A stretch of 12,924 nt of DNA from DATAXV01 sp036272915 (GCA_036272915.1 DATAXV010000109.1:1-12924), one strand, 5' to 3'. Positions 5,805 through 12,692 are shown, numbered from the stretch's first letter. A program made the numbers and translations. Notes: generated from the sequence alone by a model not told the origin.

Positions 5805-6673
5805 CTGAACGCTCCGCATTCCTGTATCTACTGCGCCACTCGGGTCGTCGATGGGCGGAGATCTCGGATGAGGTCGAGGACTGTGGCAGCGCCATCGAGC
5901 TGCTCCCCAAGTACATTTCCGGCCAAAGAAGCCGGGTCGACATGGGCCCCTCAGTGGGCATAGATGAGACTGAAGCCGAGATTGGCCGATGGGAACGGGA
6001 GGGCATCTCGCTGGCGACCGTCCTTGATGACACGTACCCGGCTCAGCTGCAAACCATTCACCAGCGCCCGCCCTTCGTTACGTGGAGAGGCTCGAGTGAT
6101 CCTGCCGACGCAAGGGGGGTCGCGATCGTGGGCAGCAGGGAGGCATCCCCGTCCGGCCTGCGCCAAGCCGAAACGCTTGCCAAGGACCTGGCCGAGCTGG
6201 GTGTTTCGATAATCAGCGGCCTGGCACAGGGCGTCGACACGGCCGCCCACACCGGGGCGCTGAAGGCCGGCGGCAGGACTGTGGCAGTTCTCGGAGCCGG
6301 TCTACGCCGTGCGTACCCCTCCGAGAACGCGGCGCTCCAAGAGGAGATTGCGCATCGCGGAATGGTGCTTTCGCAGTTCCTCCCCGATGCGCCTGCGACC
6401 AAGAGGGCCTTCCCCATGCGGGATGCGACGATGAGTGGCTATGCGGCTGCGACCGTTGTCATGGAGGCCGGCTGGAGGAGTGGGGCGCGCATGCAGGCTC
6501 GCCTGGCGCTCGAGCATGGTCGGCGCGTCTTCCTGATGCGGTCTCTACTCCGGCACGACTGGGCACAGGAGTACGCGGGTAAGCCTGGAGTCGTGGTGGT
6601 AGATGTGGTTGACGACGTCGCTCAGCAACTCAGGGCAATCAGCAGGCCACGCGAGGACCTTGTCTGGGCATAG
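5801..6673 (+). CDS. DprA-like (SMF/SLOG-type Rossmann) protein, divergent solitary type
   Basis: The 290-residue protein carries a DprA Rossmann domain from about residue 106: VAIVGSREASPSG (107-119), SGLAQGVDTAAHTGAL (139-154), TVAVLGAGLRRAYPSEN (160-176), FPMRD (204-208), VVMEAGWRSGARMQARLALEHGR (219-241). A helical N-terminal region (1-60) contains WAEISDEV and GSAIELL. Canonical competence DprA has RNRxIxGL and SGxLxTA at the later blocks; here they read RDATMSGY and SGARMQAR, and the C-terminus lacks the winged-helix domain. This is therefore a stand-alone DprA relative and not clearly the ssDNA-binding RecA loader. GTG 5801 is chosen for GCAGG just upstream and the protein-like N-terminus; TTG 5756 and GTG 5765 or 5795 are in-frame alternatives. 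By eye it is less GC-rich than its neighbours, with many A/T-ending codons, which suggests transfer. It is convergent with the phosphoribosyltransferase gene. Confidence 0.85.
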   Translation: MTERSAFLYLLRHSGRRWAEISDEVEDCGSAIELLPKYISGQRSRVDMGPSVGIDETEAEIGRWEREGISLATVLDDTYPAQLQTIHQRPPFVTWRGSSDPADARGVAIVGSREASPSGLRQAETLAKDLAELGVSIISGLAQGVDTAAHTGALKAGGRTVAVLGAGLRRAYPSENAALQEEIAHRGMVLSQFLPDAPATKRAFPMRDATMSGYAAATVVMEAGWRSGARMQARLALEHGRRVFLMRSLLRHDWAQEYAGKPGVVVVDVVDDVAQQLRAISRPREDLVWA

Positions 6674-6708
6674 GGGTCGTGGCAACGGTTGGCGAGCTCA
6701 GTGCCCCG

Positions 6709-6726
6709 TACGAGAACCATCTCGTA
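6709..6726. terminator. Short hairpin between convergent genes
   Basis: TACGAG (6709-6714), a 6-nt loop AACCAT and CTCGTA (6721-6726) form a perfect 6-bp stem. It lies in the 64-nt gap between the DprA-like stop (6673) and the phosphoribosyltransferase stop (6738), where a bidirectional terminator would be expected. No T-tract follows on either strand, so its terminator role is weak. Confidence 0.3.
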
Positions 6727-6737
6727 TCCGTTCAACC

Positions 6738-7223
6738 TCAGCGAGTCGCCGACACCGGTTCGCGTGATGACCAGGGGAAATCGATCCACCGGTCCGTCCA
6801 CTTCCAGACGTACGAGCAGCGGACCGAGCTCTGCGGCTTCTCGTAGAGGACGGCGCAGCGGACGTCGGTGACGTGCTCGGAGACGTAATCGGTGACCACC
6901 TGCAGGGTGGCGCCGGTGTCGGCGACGTCGTCGACGACGAGCATGGTCAGGTCCTTGACGTCGACCACGTTCAGCATCGGCGGGAGCATCACCGGCATCT
7001 CCATGCGGCGGTTGACGCCGGTGTAGAACTCGACGTTCATGGTGAAGACGTTCTTCACTCCCAGCGCGTAGGCAACGGCACCGCCCGGCAGCAGACCGCC
7101 GCGGGCCACGGCAAGGATCACGTCAGGCCGGTAGCCGTCGTCGGCGACCATCTGGGCCAGCTCCCGGCAGGCGCCGCCGAAGTCGCCCCAGGTCAACACC
7201 TCCAGCGGTCCGTCCTCGCTCAT
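6738..7223 (-). CDS. Purine-type phosphoribosyltransferase
   Basis: This 161-residue type I phosphoribosyltransferase probably makes a nucleotide from a free purine base and PRPP. The PRPP loop LVVDDVADTGAT (95-106) is complete, with the two Asp residues at 98-99, and VARGGLLPG (39-47) is the pyrophosphate-binding loop. The C-terminal WTDRWIDFPW (142-151) resembles the base-binding hood of xanthine/hypoxanthine-guanine enzymes of the COG2236 type, common in Actinomycetota and archaea. This all looks catalytically intact and housekeeping. ATG 7223 overlaps the TGA of the uracil-DNA glycosylase gene by 4 nt (ATGA), with GGAGGA inside the end of that gene as its ribosome-binding site. It is the last gene of the LCP operon and faces the DprA-like gene. 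The preferred base cannot be read from the sequence. Confidence 0.88.
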   Translation of the reverse strand: MSEDGPLEVLTWGDFGGACRELAQMVADDGYRPDVILAVARGGLLPGGAVAYALGVKNVFTMNVEFYTGVNRRMEMPVMLPPMLNVVDVKDLTMLVVDDVADTGATLQVVTDYVSEHVTDVRCAVLYEKPQSSVRCSYVWKWTDRWIDFPWSSREPVSATR

Positions 7224-7945
7224 CCGCGTTCATCTTCCTCCATCAGCTCCCGCGCCCGGAAGAAGGCGCGATCGAACATCGGTACGGTCAGCTTGCCGGT
7301 GAAGGTGTTCTGCTGGCTCGGATGGTAGGAGCCGAGCAGCGCGTAGGGCCCGACCCTCGCCTCGGCGAGGTGCGAGAAGCGCGGCTTGGGCCGCACCGTC
7401 AGACCCCTTCCGGCGAGCCCGCGGAGCAACCCGTCCCAGGCGAAGGAGCCCAGGCAGAGAAGAACCCGGACACGGGGCATCAGGGCCAGCTCGCGCATCA
7501 GGAAGGGGAGGCAGTTGTCGCGCTCCTCGGGCAGCGGCCGGTTGGCCGGCGGCGCGCATCGGACGACCCCGCCGATGAACACGTCGGTCAGGCGGAGGCC
7601 GTCGTCGCGGTGGGTCGAGGTCGGCTGGTTGGCCAGGCCGGCGCGGTAGAGCGCGCCATAGAGCCAGTCTCCGGACCGATCGCCGGTGAACATCCGGCCG
7701 GTGCGATTGGCCCCGTTGGCCGCGGGCGCGAGGCCGACGATCATCAGCCGGGCGGCGGGGTCACCGAAGCCGGGTGCGGGTCTCGCCCAGTAGTCCCAGT
7801 CGGCGAACCGCGACGGCCGCTCCCGTGCCGCCTGCTCCCGCCACGCCACCAGCCGCGGACATCGGCGGCAGTGGGTGATCTCCGCCTCGAGCTCGTCCAG
7901 GGATCCGGCCTCGGGCCCGCCCGTCCCCCCGCGGTCCCCGGCCAT
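7220..7945 (-). CDS. Family 5 uracil-DNA glycosylase (UDGb type)
   Basis: This base-excision repair enzyme removes uracil, and in family 5 also hypoxanthine or xanthine, from DNA. The 241-residue sequence contains the motif GLAPAANGANRTGRMFTGD (71-89) and the C-terminal GSYHPSQQNTFTG, the signature pair of family 5 (Thermus TTUDGB). Family 5 lacks the catalytic Asn or Asp of other UDGs in the first motif, as seen here with Ala-Ala-Asn in GLAPAAN. Four cysteines fit the [4Fe-4S] ligands: C26, C29, C130 and C145. ATG 7945 is 4 nt downstream of the beta-propeller gene stop, and the 3' end overlaps the phosphoribosyltransferase start by 4 nt, so the three genes are co-transcribed. Why DNA repair, purine salvage and envelope genes share a transcript is not apparent. 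Confidence 0.92.
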   Translation of the reverse strand: MAGDRGGTGGPEAGSLDELEAEITHCRRCPRLVAWREQAARERPSRFADWDYWARPAPGFGDPAARLMIVGLAPAANGANRTGRMFTGDRSGDWLYGALYRAGLANQPTSTHRDDGLRLTDVFIGGVVRCAPPANRPLPEERDNCLPFLMRELALMPRVRVLLCLGSFAWDGLLRGLAGRGLTVRPKPRFSHLAEARVGPYALLGSYHPSQQNTFTGKLTVPMFDRAFFRARELMEEDERG

Positions 7946-7949
7946 CCGC

Positions 7950-9002
7950 CTACCGATACCAGACGGGAGGACCGGTGGAGTCGAAGTCGTCGTTGGTCGT
8001 GACCTCGCGTGGGTCGGGCCTCGCCTTGCCGGTCGGGATCTGCACGTAGTCGAGCTCGAAGGGCCCGGTGTCGCCCTTCTGCGGGGCGAGGTAGATCAGG
8101 CCCCTGCCCTCGGGCGCCCAGGTCGGCGCCGAGGGCATGCCGGTGGCGAGCACCGTCTCCGGGCCGAGCGTGAACTGGCCGAGCTCGAGCGGCGCCACCA
8201 CCAGCTCGCTGGTCGTGCCGCCGATCGGGGCGCAGATCATGGCCACCTCGGTCCCGTCGGGGGAGAGGGCGGGCTGCTGGCAGGTCTGGCTGGCCGGCGA
8301 GAGCGAGGTGCCGGGCGTCCCCTGGCCCCGCTGGTACCAGATCTGCGAGTAGATCTGGTCGGTGCCGTTGTCGACCTCGTACTTGGCGTAGAGGAGCCCA
8401 CCGGTGCCGAGGGGGATCGGCTGCAGGTCGCCGCCGGTGCCCTCGTTCGGGTTGCTCCACTGCTCGGCCGAACCCTGGCCGCCGGCCAGCGGCTGGGCGA
8501 AGACGGAGAGATCGACCAGATAGCACCCGTCGCAGTACTTCTCGTCGTAGCTGTAGAAGACGCGCTGCCCGTTGGGCGAGACGCGCGGGTAGAAGCTCCA
8601 GTGGTTGAGGTCGACCTGGCCCGAGGCGTCGCTGGTCAGCTGTCGCTGGATGGTGCCGGCCGGGCTCATCTCGTAGAGGTCGGAGAAGTTGCCCTGGCGG
8701 TGGACCACGATCAGGTGCTGGTGGTCGGGGGTGACCGTCGGCTGCGTCCAGCCACCACTGGCGATGCGGGTGAACTGGCCGTTGGTGAGGCTGTAGAGGT
8801 TGCCGGCCTGGGCGACGACGATGGTCCCGGGGAGGTTGAACTGGGTGCCGCCCTGGGTCGGGTCGACGACCTTGCCGTTGAGCTCAGCCGAGTTCCGCTG
8901 CGAGCCGAGCCAGCCGTAGACGACGAAGCCGAAGAGGATCGAGAGGACGAGCACCGCCAGCACGCGGAAGGCGCGATTGCGAAGAACCCCGGAGACGGTC
9001 AC
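7950..9002 (-). CDS. Membrane-anchored TolB/PD40-like beta-propeller protein
   Basis: The 350-residue protein has a basic N-terminal end, one hydrophobic segment (about residues 12-32) and a long extracytoplasmic domain, so a type II membrane anchor is likely. The domain contains WD40-like/PD40 blades, each with a TPDHQHLIVV, SPNGQRVFYS, SPDGTEVAMI or APEGRGLIYL strand (about 91-100, 142-151 and two later). This recalls TolB and the propeller of actinobacterial LpqB, but no lipobox or sensor domain is seen, so neither name is used. A C-x2-C pair at 157-160 could form a disulfide outside the cell. GTG 9002 overlaps the LCP stop by 4 nt (GTGA), which indicates translational coupling with the LCP ligase and suggests a shared envelope role. 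Function is otherwise unknown. Confidence 0.85.
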   Translation of the reverse strand: MTVSGVLRNRAFRVLAVLVLSILFGFVVYGWLGSQRNSAELNGKVVDPTQGGTQFNLPGTIVVAQAGNLYSLTNGQFTRIASGGWTQPTVTPDHQHLIVVHRQGNFSDLYEMSPAGTIQRQLTSDASGQVDLNHWSFYPRVSPNGQRVFYSYDEKYCDGCYLVDLSVFAQPLAGGQGSAEQWSNPNEGTGGDLQPIPLGTGGLLYAKYEVDNGTDQIYSQIWYQRGQGTPGTSLSPASQTCQQPALSPDGTEVAMICAPIGGTTSELVVAPLELGQFTLGPETVLATGMPSAPTWAPEGRGLIYLAPQKGDTGPFELDYVQIPTGKARPDPREVTTNDDFDSTGPPVWYR

Positions 9003-10036
9003 TGCGGCGCCGGGAAGCTCTGGTGGACCTTCTGCTGGATCAGGCCCCAGTTCGGGAAGAGGACCTCCTCGCCGCCGGCGTAGCCGTCGGAGGTGTAGTT
9101 GCCGACCAGCACGACCTGGTTGATCGCGCCCGGCTGGATCTTCTCGGCCACGGGCAGGAGCTCGCGCATCTGCTCCACGCCCATGCTCGTCTTGAACTCG
9201 CCCTGGAAGCTGGAGACCAGGGTCGGGAGGTCGGCGACGTTGACGTACCTGGCCTTGGCCCGCAGCGCGATCAGCACCTGCTGCTGCCGGAAGGAGCGGC
9301 CGAAGTCCTCGCGGATGTCGTCATGCCGGGAGCGGACGTACTCCAGCACCTGGGTCCCGCCCAGGTGCTGGCCGCCGGGGAGCACAGCCACCCGCGAGGT
9401 GCTGTAGGGGTTGGCGGTGTCGATGTCGTTGGGGTACTGGTCGTCGAGGACGGCGTTGGTGGGCGAGATGTCGATGCCGCCGACGGTGTCGACCAGCTTG
9501 ACCAGCCCGGTGAGGCCGATCCAGGCCCAGTCGTCGATCTGGACGTCGAAGTCGTTCTCGACGGTCTGGACCGCCGCCGTCGGCCCGCCCAGCTCATAGG
9601 CCTCGTCGATCTTGCCGTAGCCCCCGGTGCTCAGGTGGACGTAGAGGTCGCGGGGGATGGAGAACATCGTCACCTGCTTGGTCTGGGGATTGACCCGGAC
9701 CAGCATCATCGTCTGCGTGAGCGGGTTGCCCTGGAACTTGGCGTCGTTGTCGGAGCCGAGCAGGAGGATGGTGAAGGGGCTGCCGGCGGTGATCGGCTGG
9801 GTCGCGTTGCTCGCCACCTGCTGGCCGGTCTGCTTCAGCGCGACCACGGCGATGGGCAGGAAGTAGGCGAGCAGGGCGACCGTCCCGGTGATGACGAAGG
9901 GCAGGATCACCAGTGCGATCGAGCGCAGCGGCGAGCGCCGCGGCCGCGGAGGCCGTCCTCCGAACTGCCCGCGACCACCCCCGCGTCCTTGACCGCTCCC
10001 CCCTCGCCGGCGTCGTTGCGGTGACGGCGAGTACAT
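8999..10036 (-). CDS. LytR-CpsA-Psr (LCP) family cell-wall polymer ligase
   Basis: LCP enzymes transfer undecaprenyl-pyrophosphate-linked glycopolymers to peptidoglycan outside the membrane. The 345-residue protein begins with a 38-residue cytoplasmic tail rich in Arg and Gly, then a hydrophobic stretch (39-67) and the LCP domain from about residue 87. Visible are ILLLGSDND (90-98), FSIPRDLYV (125-133), GGYGKIDEAY, GLVKLVDTVGGIDI (177-190) and LEYVRSRHDD with FGRSFRQQQV (231-254), carrying the substrate-binding Args 235, 237, 247 and 250. The usual R-S-D-T element after the first strand reads L-T-Q-T (106-109), so its Asp is replaced by Gln108. The LytR C-terminal domain is absent. ATG 10036 has no Shine-Dalgarno; a -10-like element lies just upstream. 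It leads a coupled four-gene operon. Confidence 0.92.
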   Translation of the reverse strand: MYSPSPQRRRRGGSGQGRGGGRGQFGGRPPRPRRSPLRSIALVILPFVITGTVALLAYFLPIAVVALKQTGQQVASNATQPITAGSPFTILLLGSDNDAKFQGNPLTQTMMLVRVNPQTKQVTMFSIPRDLYVHLSTGGYGKIDEAYELGGPTAAVQTVENDFDVQIDDWAWIGLTGLVKLVDTVGGIDISPTNAVLDDQYPNDIDTANPYSTSRVAVLPGGQHLGGTQVLEYVRSRHDDIREDFGRSFRQQQVLIALRAKARYVNVADLPTLVSSFQGEFKTSMGVEQMRELLPVAEKIQPGAINQVVLVGNYTSDGYAGGEEVLFPNWGLIQQKVHQSFPAPQ

Positions 10037-10047
10037 CAGCGCCGCGT

Positions 10048-10053
10048 AGATTA
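10048..10053 (-). promoter_or_regulatory. Candidate -10 element of the LCP operon
   Basis: TAATCT on the minus strand fits the TAnnnT -10 pattern and ends 11 nt before the LCP ATG, in a gene with no visible Shine-Dalgarno. A leaderless or near-leaderless transcript is possible. No convincing -35 is seen 16-18 nt upstream, where GC-rich sequence including the palindrome CCGGCGCCGG (10059-10068) lies. Confidence 0.28.
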
Positions 10054-10109
10054 CAGGACCGGCGCCGGGGGGACCGTTCGCGATCTGCGAAGGAGCTTCG
10101 GAGCCGGGA

Positions 10110-11153
10110 TCACTCCCACTCGAGCAGGCACGAGCCCCAGGTCAGGCCCGAGCCGAAACCGGCCAGCAGCACCTTGTGGCCGGGCTCGATGCGCCGCTCG
10201 TCGAGCGCGCGCCGCAGCGCCATCGGGATCGTCGCCGTGGAGTTGTTGCCGTAGTCCTGCACGGTCACCATGACCCGCTCCATGGGCAGCCCGATGCGGC
10301 GGGCGGCGGCCTCGATGATGCGGCCGTTGGCCTGATGCGGGACCCAGAGGTCGATCTCCGACGGCTCGATGCCGGCCGCCTCGGCGACGGCGAAGGCCTG
10401 GCGGATGAAGATCTCGTTGGCGAAGCGGAAGACGTCGGGTCCCTTCATCCCGATCCGGGGATCCTTGTCGCTCGCGGCCCAGGCGCCCTTGGCGACGTCG
10501 CCGTAGGTGATCTGGTCGTAGCCTCTGCCGTCCGCGCCCAGGCACCAGCCGAGGAAGCCGGCGCCGCGCTCGGCCGGGCGAAGCACCGCCGCCCCGGCCC
10601 CGTCCGAGAAGAGAACGCAGGTCGACCGGTCGGTCCAGTCGACGAGGCGGGAGAGCACCTCGGCGCCGATCACGAGCACGGTCTCGGCGCGGCCGGTGGC
10701 GATCGCCGCCTCACCGGCGCTGAGGCCGTAGATGAAACCGCTGCAGGCGGCGAGCAGGTCGTAGGCGGGGCATCCGTAGGCGCCCAGCTGCTCCTGCACC
10801 CGGCAGGCGACGGAGGGGAAGGGACCGTCCGGCGAGGAGGTCGAGGCGATGATCAGGTCGACCTCCTCGGCCTCGACGCCGGCGTCGGCCAGCGCCGCGC
10901 GGGCCGCGCGGGTGGCCAGCTCGAAGGTCGCCGCGCCCTCCTCGGCAAGCCGGCGTCGCTCGATGCCGGTGCGCTCCCGGATCCACTGGTCGGAGGTGTC
11001 GACCACCTTCTCCAGGTCGGCGTTGGTCACCACCCGCTCGGGCACGTCAACGCCGATCCCGGCGATGGCGGCGGCCCGGCCCTGCGGACGCCAGGCGCGC
11101 AGGGGCAGGGCCCCGGAGCGGACCCGTGGCGATCGCATGACCTCGGTCGTCAC
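10110..11153 (-). CDS. fabH: 3-oxoacyl-ACP synthase III (chain-initiating)
   Basis: FabH condenses an acyl-CoA primer with malonyl-ACP to start fatty-acid chains. The 347-residue thiolase-fold protein shows the Cys-His-Asn triad: C137 in LLAACSGF, H273 in VPHQANGRI and N303 in DYGNNSTATIP. VDTSDQWIRERTGIERRR (51-68) and the C-terminal LLAGFGSGLTWG are also typical. About 25 residues precede the usual start of the fold (AAIAGIGVDVPE), longer than in E. coli (317 aa). GTG 11153 is preferred to ATG 11138 because AGGAGG (11166-11161) lies 7 nt upstream. The start is 2 nt after the acpP stop, so fabF-acpP-fabH form one transcript, and 73 nt separate its stop from the LCP gene. Whether it prefers straight or branched primers cannot be told. 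Confidence 0.96.
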   Translation of the reverse strand: MTTEVMRSPRVRSGALPLRAWRPQGRAAAIAGIGVDVPERVVTNADLEKVVDTSDQWIRERTGIERRRLAEEGAATFELATRAARAALADAGVEAEEVDLIIASTSSPDGPFPSVACRVQEQLGAYGCPAYDLLAACSGFIYGLSAGEAAIATGRAETVLVIGAEVLSRLVDWTDRSTCVLFSDGAGAAVLRPAERGAGFLGWCLGADGRGYDQITYGDVAKGAWAASDKDPRIGMKGPDVFRFANEIFIRQAFAVAEAAGIEPSEIDLWVPHQANGRIIEAAARRIGLPMERVMVTVQDYGNNSTATIPMALRRALDERRIEPGHKVLLAGFGSGLTWGSCLLEWE

Positions 11154-11155
11154 CC

Positions 11156-11413
11156 CTAGGCCTCCTGGTGCTCCGCCTGCCTGACCTCCAGGAAGCGCCA
11201 GAGGTCGCCGACGTTCTTCATGCGCTCCAGCTCGTCCTCGGGAAGCTCGACGTCGTACTTGTCCTCGATCGCCGAGATCAGCTCGACCAGGTCGAGCGAG
11301 TCGGCGGCGAGGTCGCGCTGGAAGCTGACGTCCAGCTGCACCTGCTCGGGCTCGACGCCCAGGATCTCCGCCGCCAGCTCCTGCATATCGCGGAACTCGA
11401 GCTTGTCTGCCAT
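11156..11413 (-). CDS. acpP: Acyl carrier protein
   Basis: This is the 85-residue acidic four-helix carrier that holds growing acyl chains on phosphopantetheine. Ser39 in DLAADSLDLVELI (34-46) is the modification site, in the usual D-S-L context. The following helix, IEDKYDVELPEDELERMKNV, is the acidic recognition helix used by FAS II enzymes. ATG 11413 overlaps the fabF stop by one base (TGATG) and has GGAGGAG (11424-11418) 4 nt upstream, inside fabF. It lies between fabF and fabH, its direct partners, with only 2 nt to the fabH start. It is slightly longer at the C-terminus (LEVRQAEHQEA) than the 78-residue E. coli ACP. Confidence 0.96.
   Translation of the reverse strand: MADKLEFRDMQELAAEILGVEPEQVQLDVSFQRDLAADSLDLVELISAIEDKYDVELPEDELERMKNVGDLWRFLEVRQAEHQEA
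11161..11166 (-). promoter_or_regulatory. Shine-Dalgarno that fixes the fabH start
   Basis: AGGAGG on the minus strand, at the end of acpP, lies 7 nt before GTG 11153. The ATG 15 nt further downstream (11138-11136) has no such site, so the GTG is the better fabH start. Confidence 0.75.
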
Positions 11414-12678
11414 CAGACTCCTCCGTCGTAGTCGGGGCGGGCGAGCACGAGCGTCGCGTTGTGCCCGCCGAAGCCGAACGAATTCGAGACCGCGACATCG
11501 ATCGTGGCCGGCCGCGCCCGGTTGGGCACGTAGTCCAGATCGCACTCGGGGTCGGGGTTGTCCAGATTGATGGTGGGGGGCGCCACCTGCGCGTCCATGG
11601 CCATGATGCAGGCCGCCGCCTCCATCGCCCCGGCCGCGCCGAGAAGGTGGGCGTGGACCGACTTGGTCGAGCTCACCGGCACCTTCGGGGCACGCTCGCC
11701 CAGGACCTCCTTGATGGCCTTGGTCTCGGCGATGTCGCCGACCTTGGTCGAGGTCCCGTGGGCGTTGACGTAGCCGACCTGGTCGGGGGTGACCCCGGCC
11801 TTGGTCATCGCCCGGCGCATGGCCCGCATCGCACCCGCGCCCTCGGGGTGGGGGGCGACGAAGTGGTACATGTCGGCGCTGGCGCCGTAGCCGATCAGGC
11901 GGGCCAGGGGCCTGGCGCCGCGGGCGCGCGCGAACTCCTCGTCCTCGAGCACGAACATGACGCTGCCCTCGCCCATGACGAAGCCGTCGCGGCCGAGGTC
12001 GAAGGGACGGCAGGCGCGCTCCGGCTCGTCGTTGCGCTCGCTTACCGCCTTGATCTGGCAGAAGGCGCCCATGGTCAGGGGCGTGATCGTCGCCTCCGAG
12101 CCGCCGGCCAGCATGGCCCGGGCGTCACCGCGCCGGATCACCTCGGCGGCCTCGCCCAGGGCGTGGCCGGAGGAGGAGCAGGCGCTGACGATGGCGTAGT
12201 TGGGGCCGCCGGCCTGGACGTGGATGGCGACGATGCCCGACGCCATGTCCGCGATCATCATCGGCACCGTGAATGGGGAGATCCGGCGCACACCGCGCTC
12301 CATCAGCGCCGTGTGGTTGTTCTCGATCTCCTCCATGCCGCCGATCCCGGAGGCGACGATCACGCCGACGTCGTCGGGGTCGAGTCTGGCCGGTTCGAGG
12401 GAGGCGTCGGCCAGGGCCAGCTTGCTGGCGGCCAGCGCGAACTGGCAGTACCGGCCGATGTTGCGGGCGGTCTTGCGGTCCATGTAGTTGAGGGGGTCGA
12501 AGCCTTTCACCTCGGCCGCGATCTTGGTCGAGTAGGCGGCGGTGTCGAAGTGGGTGATCGGCCCGACGCCGGACACTCCCTCGACCAGGTTCGACCACAC
12601 GGTCTCCCGATCGTGGCCGACGGGGGTGATGAAGCCCATGCCGGTGACCACGACCTGGGGCTGTGTCGGTGATGTCAT
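11413..12678 (-). CDS. fabF: 3-oxoacyl-ACP synthase II
   Basis: FabF elongates acyl-ACP with malonyl-ACP by decarboxylative Claisen condensation. The 421-residue KAS II shows VVVTGMGFITPVG (9-21), the nucleophile C167 in VSACSSSGHA, H307 in NAHGTSTKVGD, K339 in STKS and H344 in HLLGAAGAMEA, then SNSFGFGGHNATL near the C-terminus. The Cys-His-His-Lys set is complete. The segment before the second His, usually KS-M-T-G-H, reads KS-V-H-A-H, with Gly replaced by Ala343 and an extra His342. ATG 12678 has no clear Shine-Dalgarno but a -10-like TAACGT 8 nt upstream. It is first in fabF-acpP-fabH, and the order differs from fabD-fabH-acpP-fabF of Streptomyces. The PucR-type regulator gene lies directly upstream on the same strand. 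Confidence 0.96.
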   Translation of the reverse strand: MTSPTQPQVVVTGMGFITPVGHDRETVWSNLVEGVSGVGPITHFDTAAYSTKIAAEVKGFDPLNYMDRKTARNIGRYCQFALAASKLALADASLEPARLDPDDVGVIVASGIGGMEEIENNHTALMERGVRRISPFTVPMMIADMASGIVAIHVQAGGPNYAIVSACSSSGHALGEAAEVIRRGDARAMLAGGSEATITPLTMGAFCQIKAVSERNDEPERACRPFDLGRDGFVMGEGSVMFVLEDEEFARARGARPLARLIGYGASADMYHFVAPHPEGAGAMRAMRRAMTKAGVTPDQVGYVNAHGTSTKVGDIAETKAIKEVLGERAPKVPVSSTKSVHAHLLGAAGAMEAAACIMAMDAQVAPPTINLDNPDPECDLDYVPNRARPATIDVAVSNSFGFGGHNATLVLARPDYDGGV

Positions 12679-12686
12679 CTTCGGCT

Positions 12687-12692
12687 ACGTTA
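12687..12692 (-). promoter_or_regulatory. Candidate -10 element of the fabF operon
   Basis: TAACGT on the minus strand fits the TAnnnT pattern and ends 8 nt before the fabF ATG, where no Shine-Dalgarno is visible. This spacing would give a leaderless fabF mRNA. No good -35 is found, so confidence is low. Confidence 0.33.

Noticed and set aside
7875..10024. Long plus-strand frames (402 and 333 codons) opposite the propeller and LCP genes
   Set aside because: Biased composition without domains, and mirrored by well-supported minus-strand genes.
10059..10068. CCGGCGCCGG palindrome after fabH as an intrinsic terminator
   Set aside because: No T-run follows, and such GC palindromes are common by chance in this DNA.
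11139..11155. ATG 11138 as the fabH start
   Set aside because: It has no ribosome-binding site, whereas GTG 11153 has AGGAGG 7 nt upstream.
11461..12672. 403-codon plus-strand frame antisense to fabF
   Set aside because: The product is low-complexity (Gly, Arg, Val, Asp, His) with no motif, and fabF on the other strand has full family conservation.
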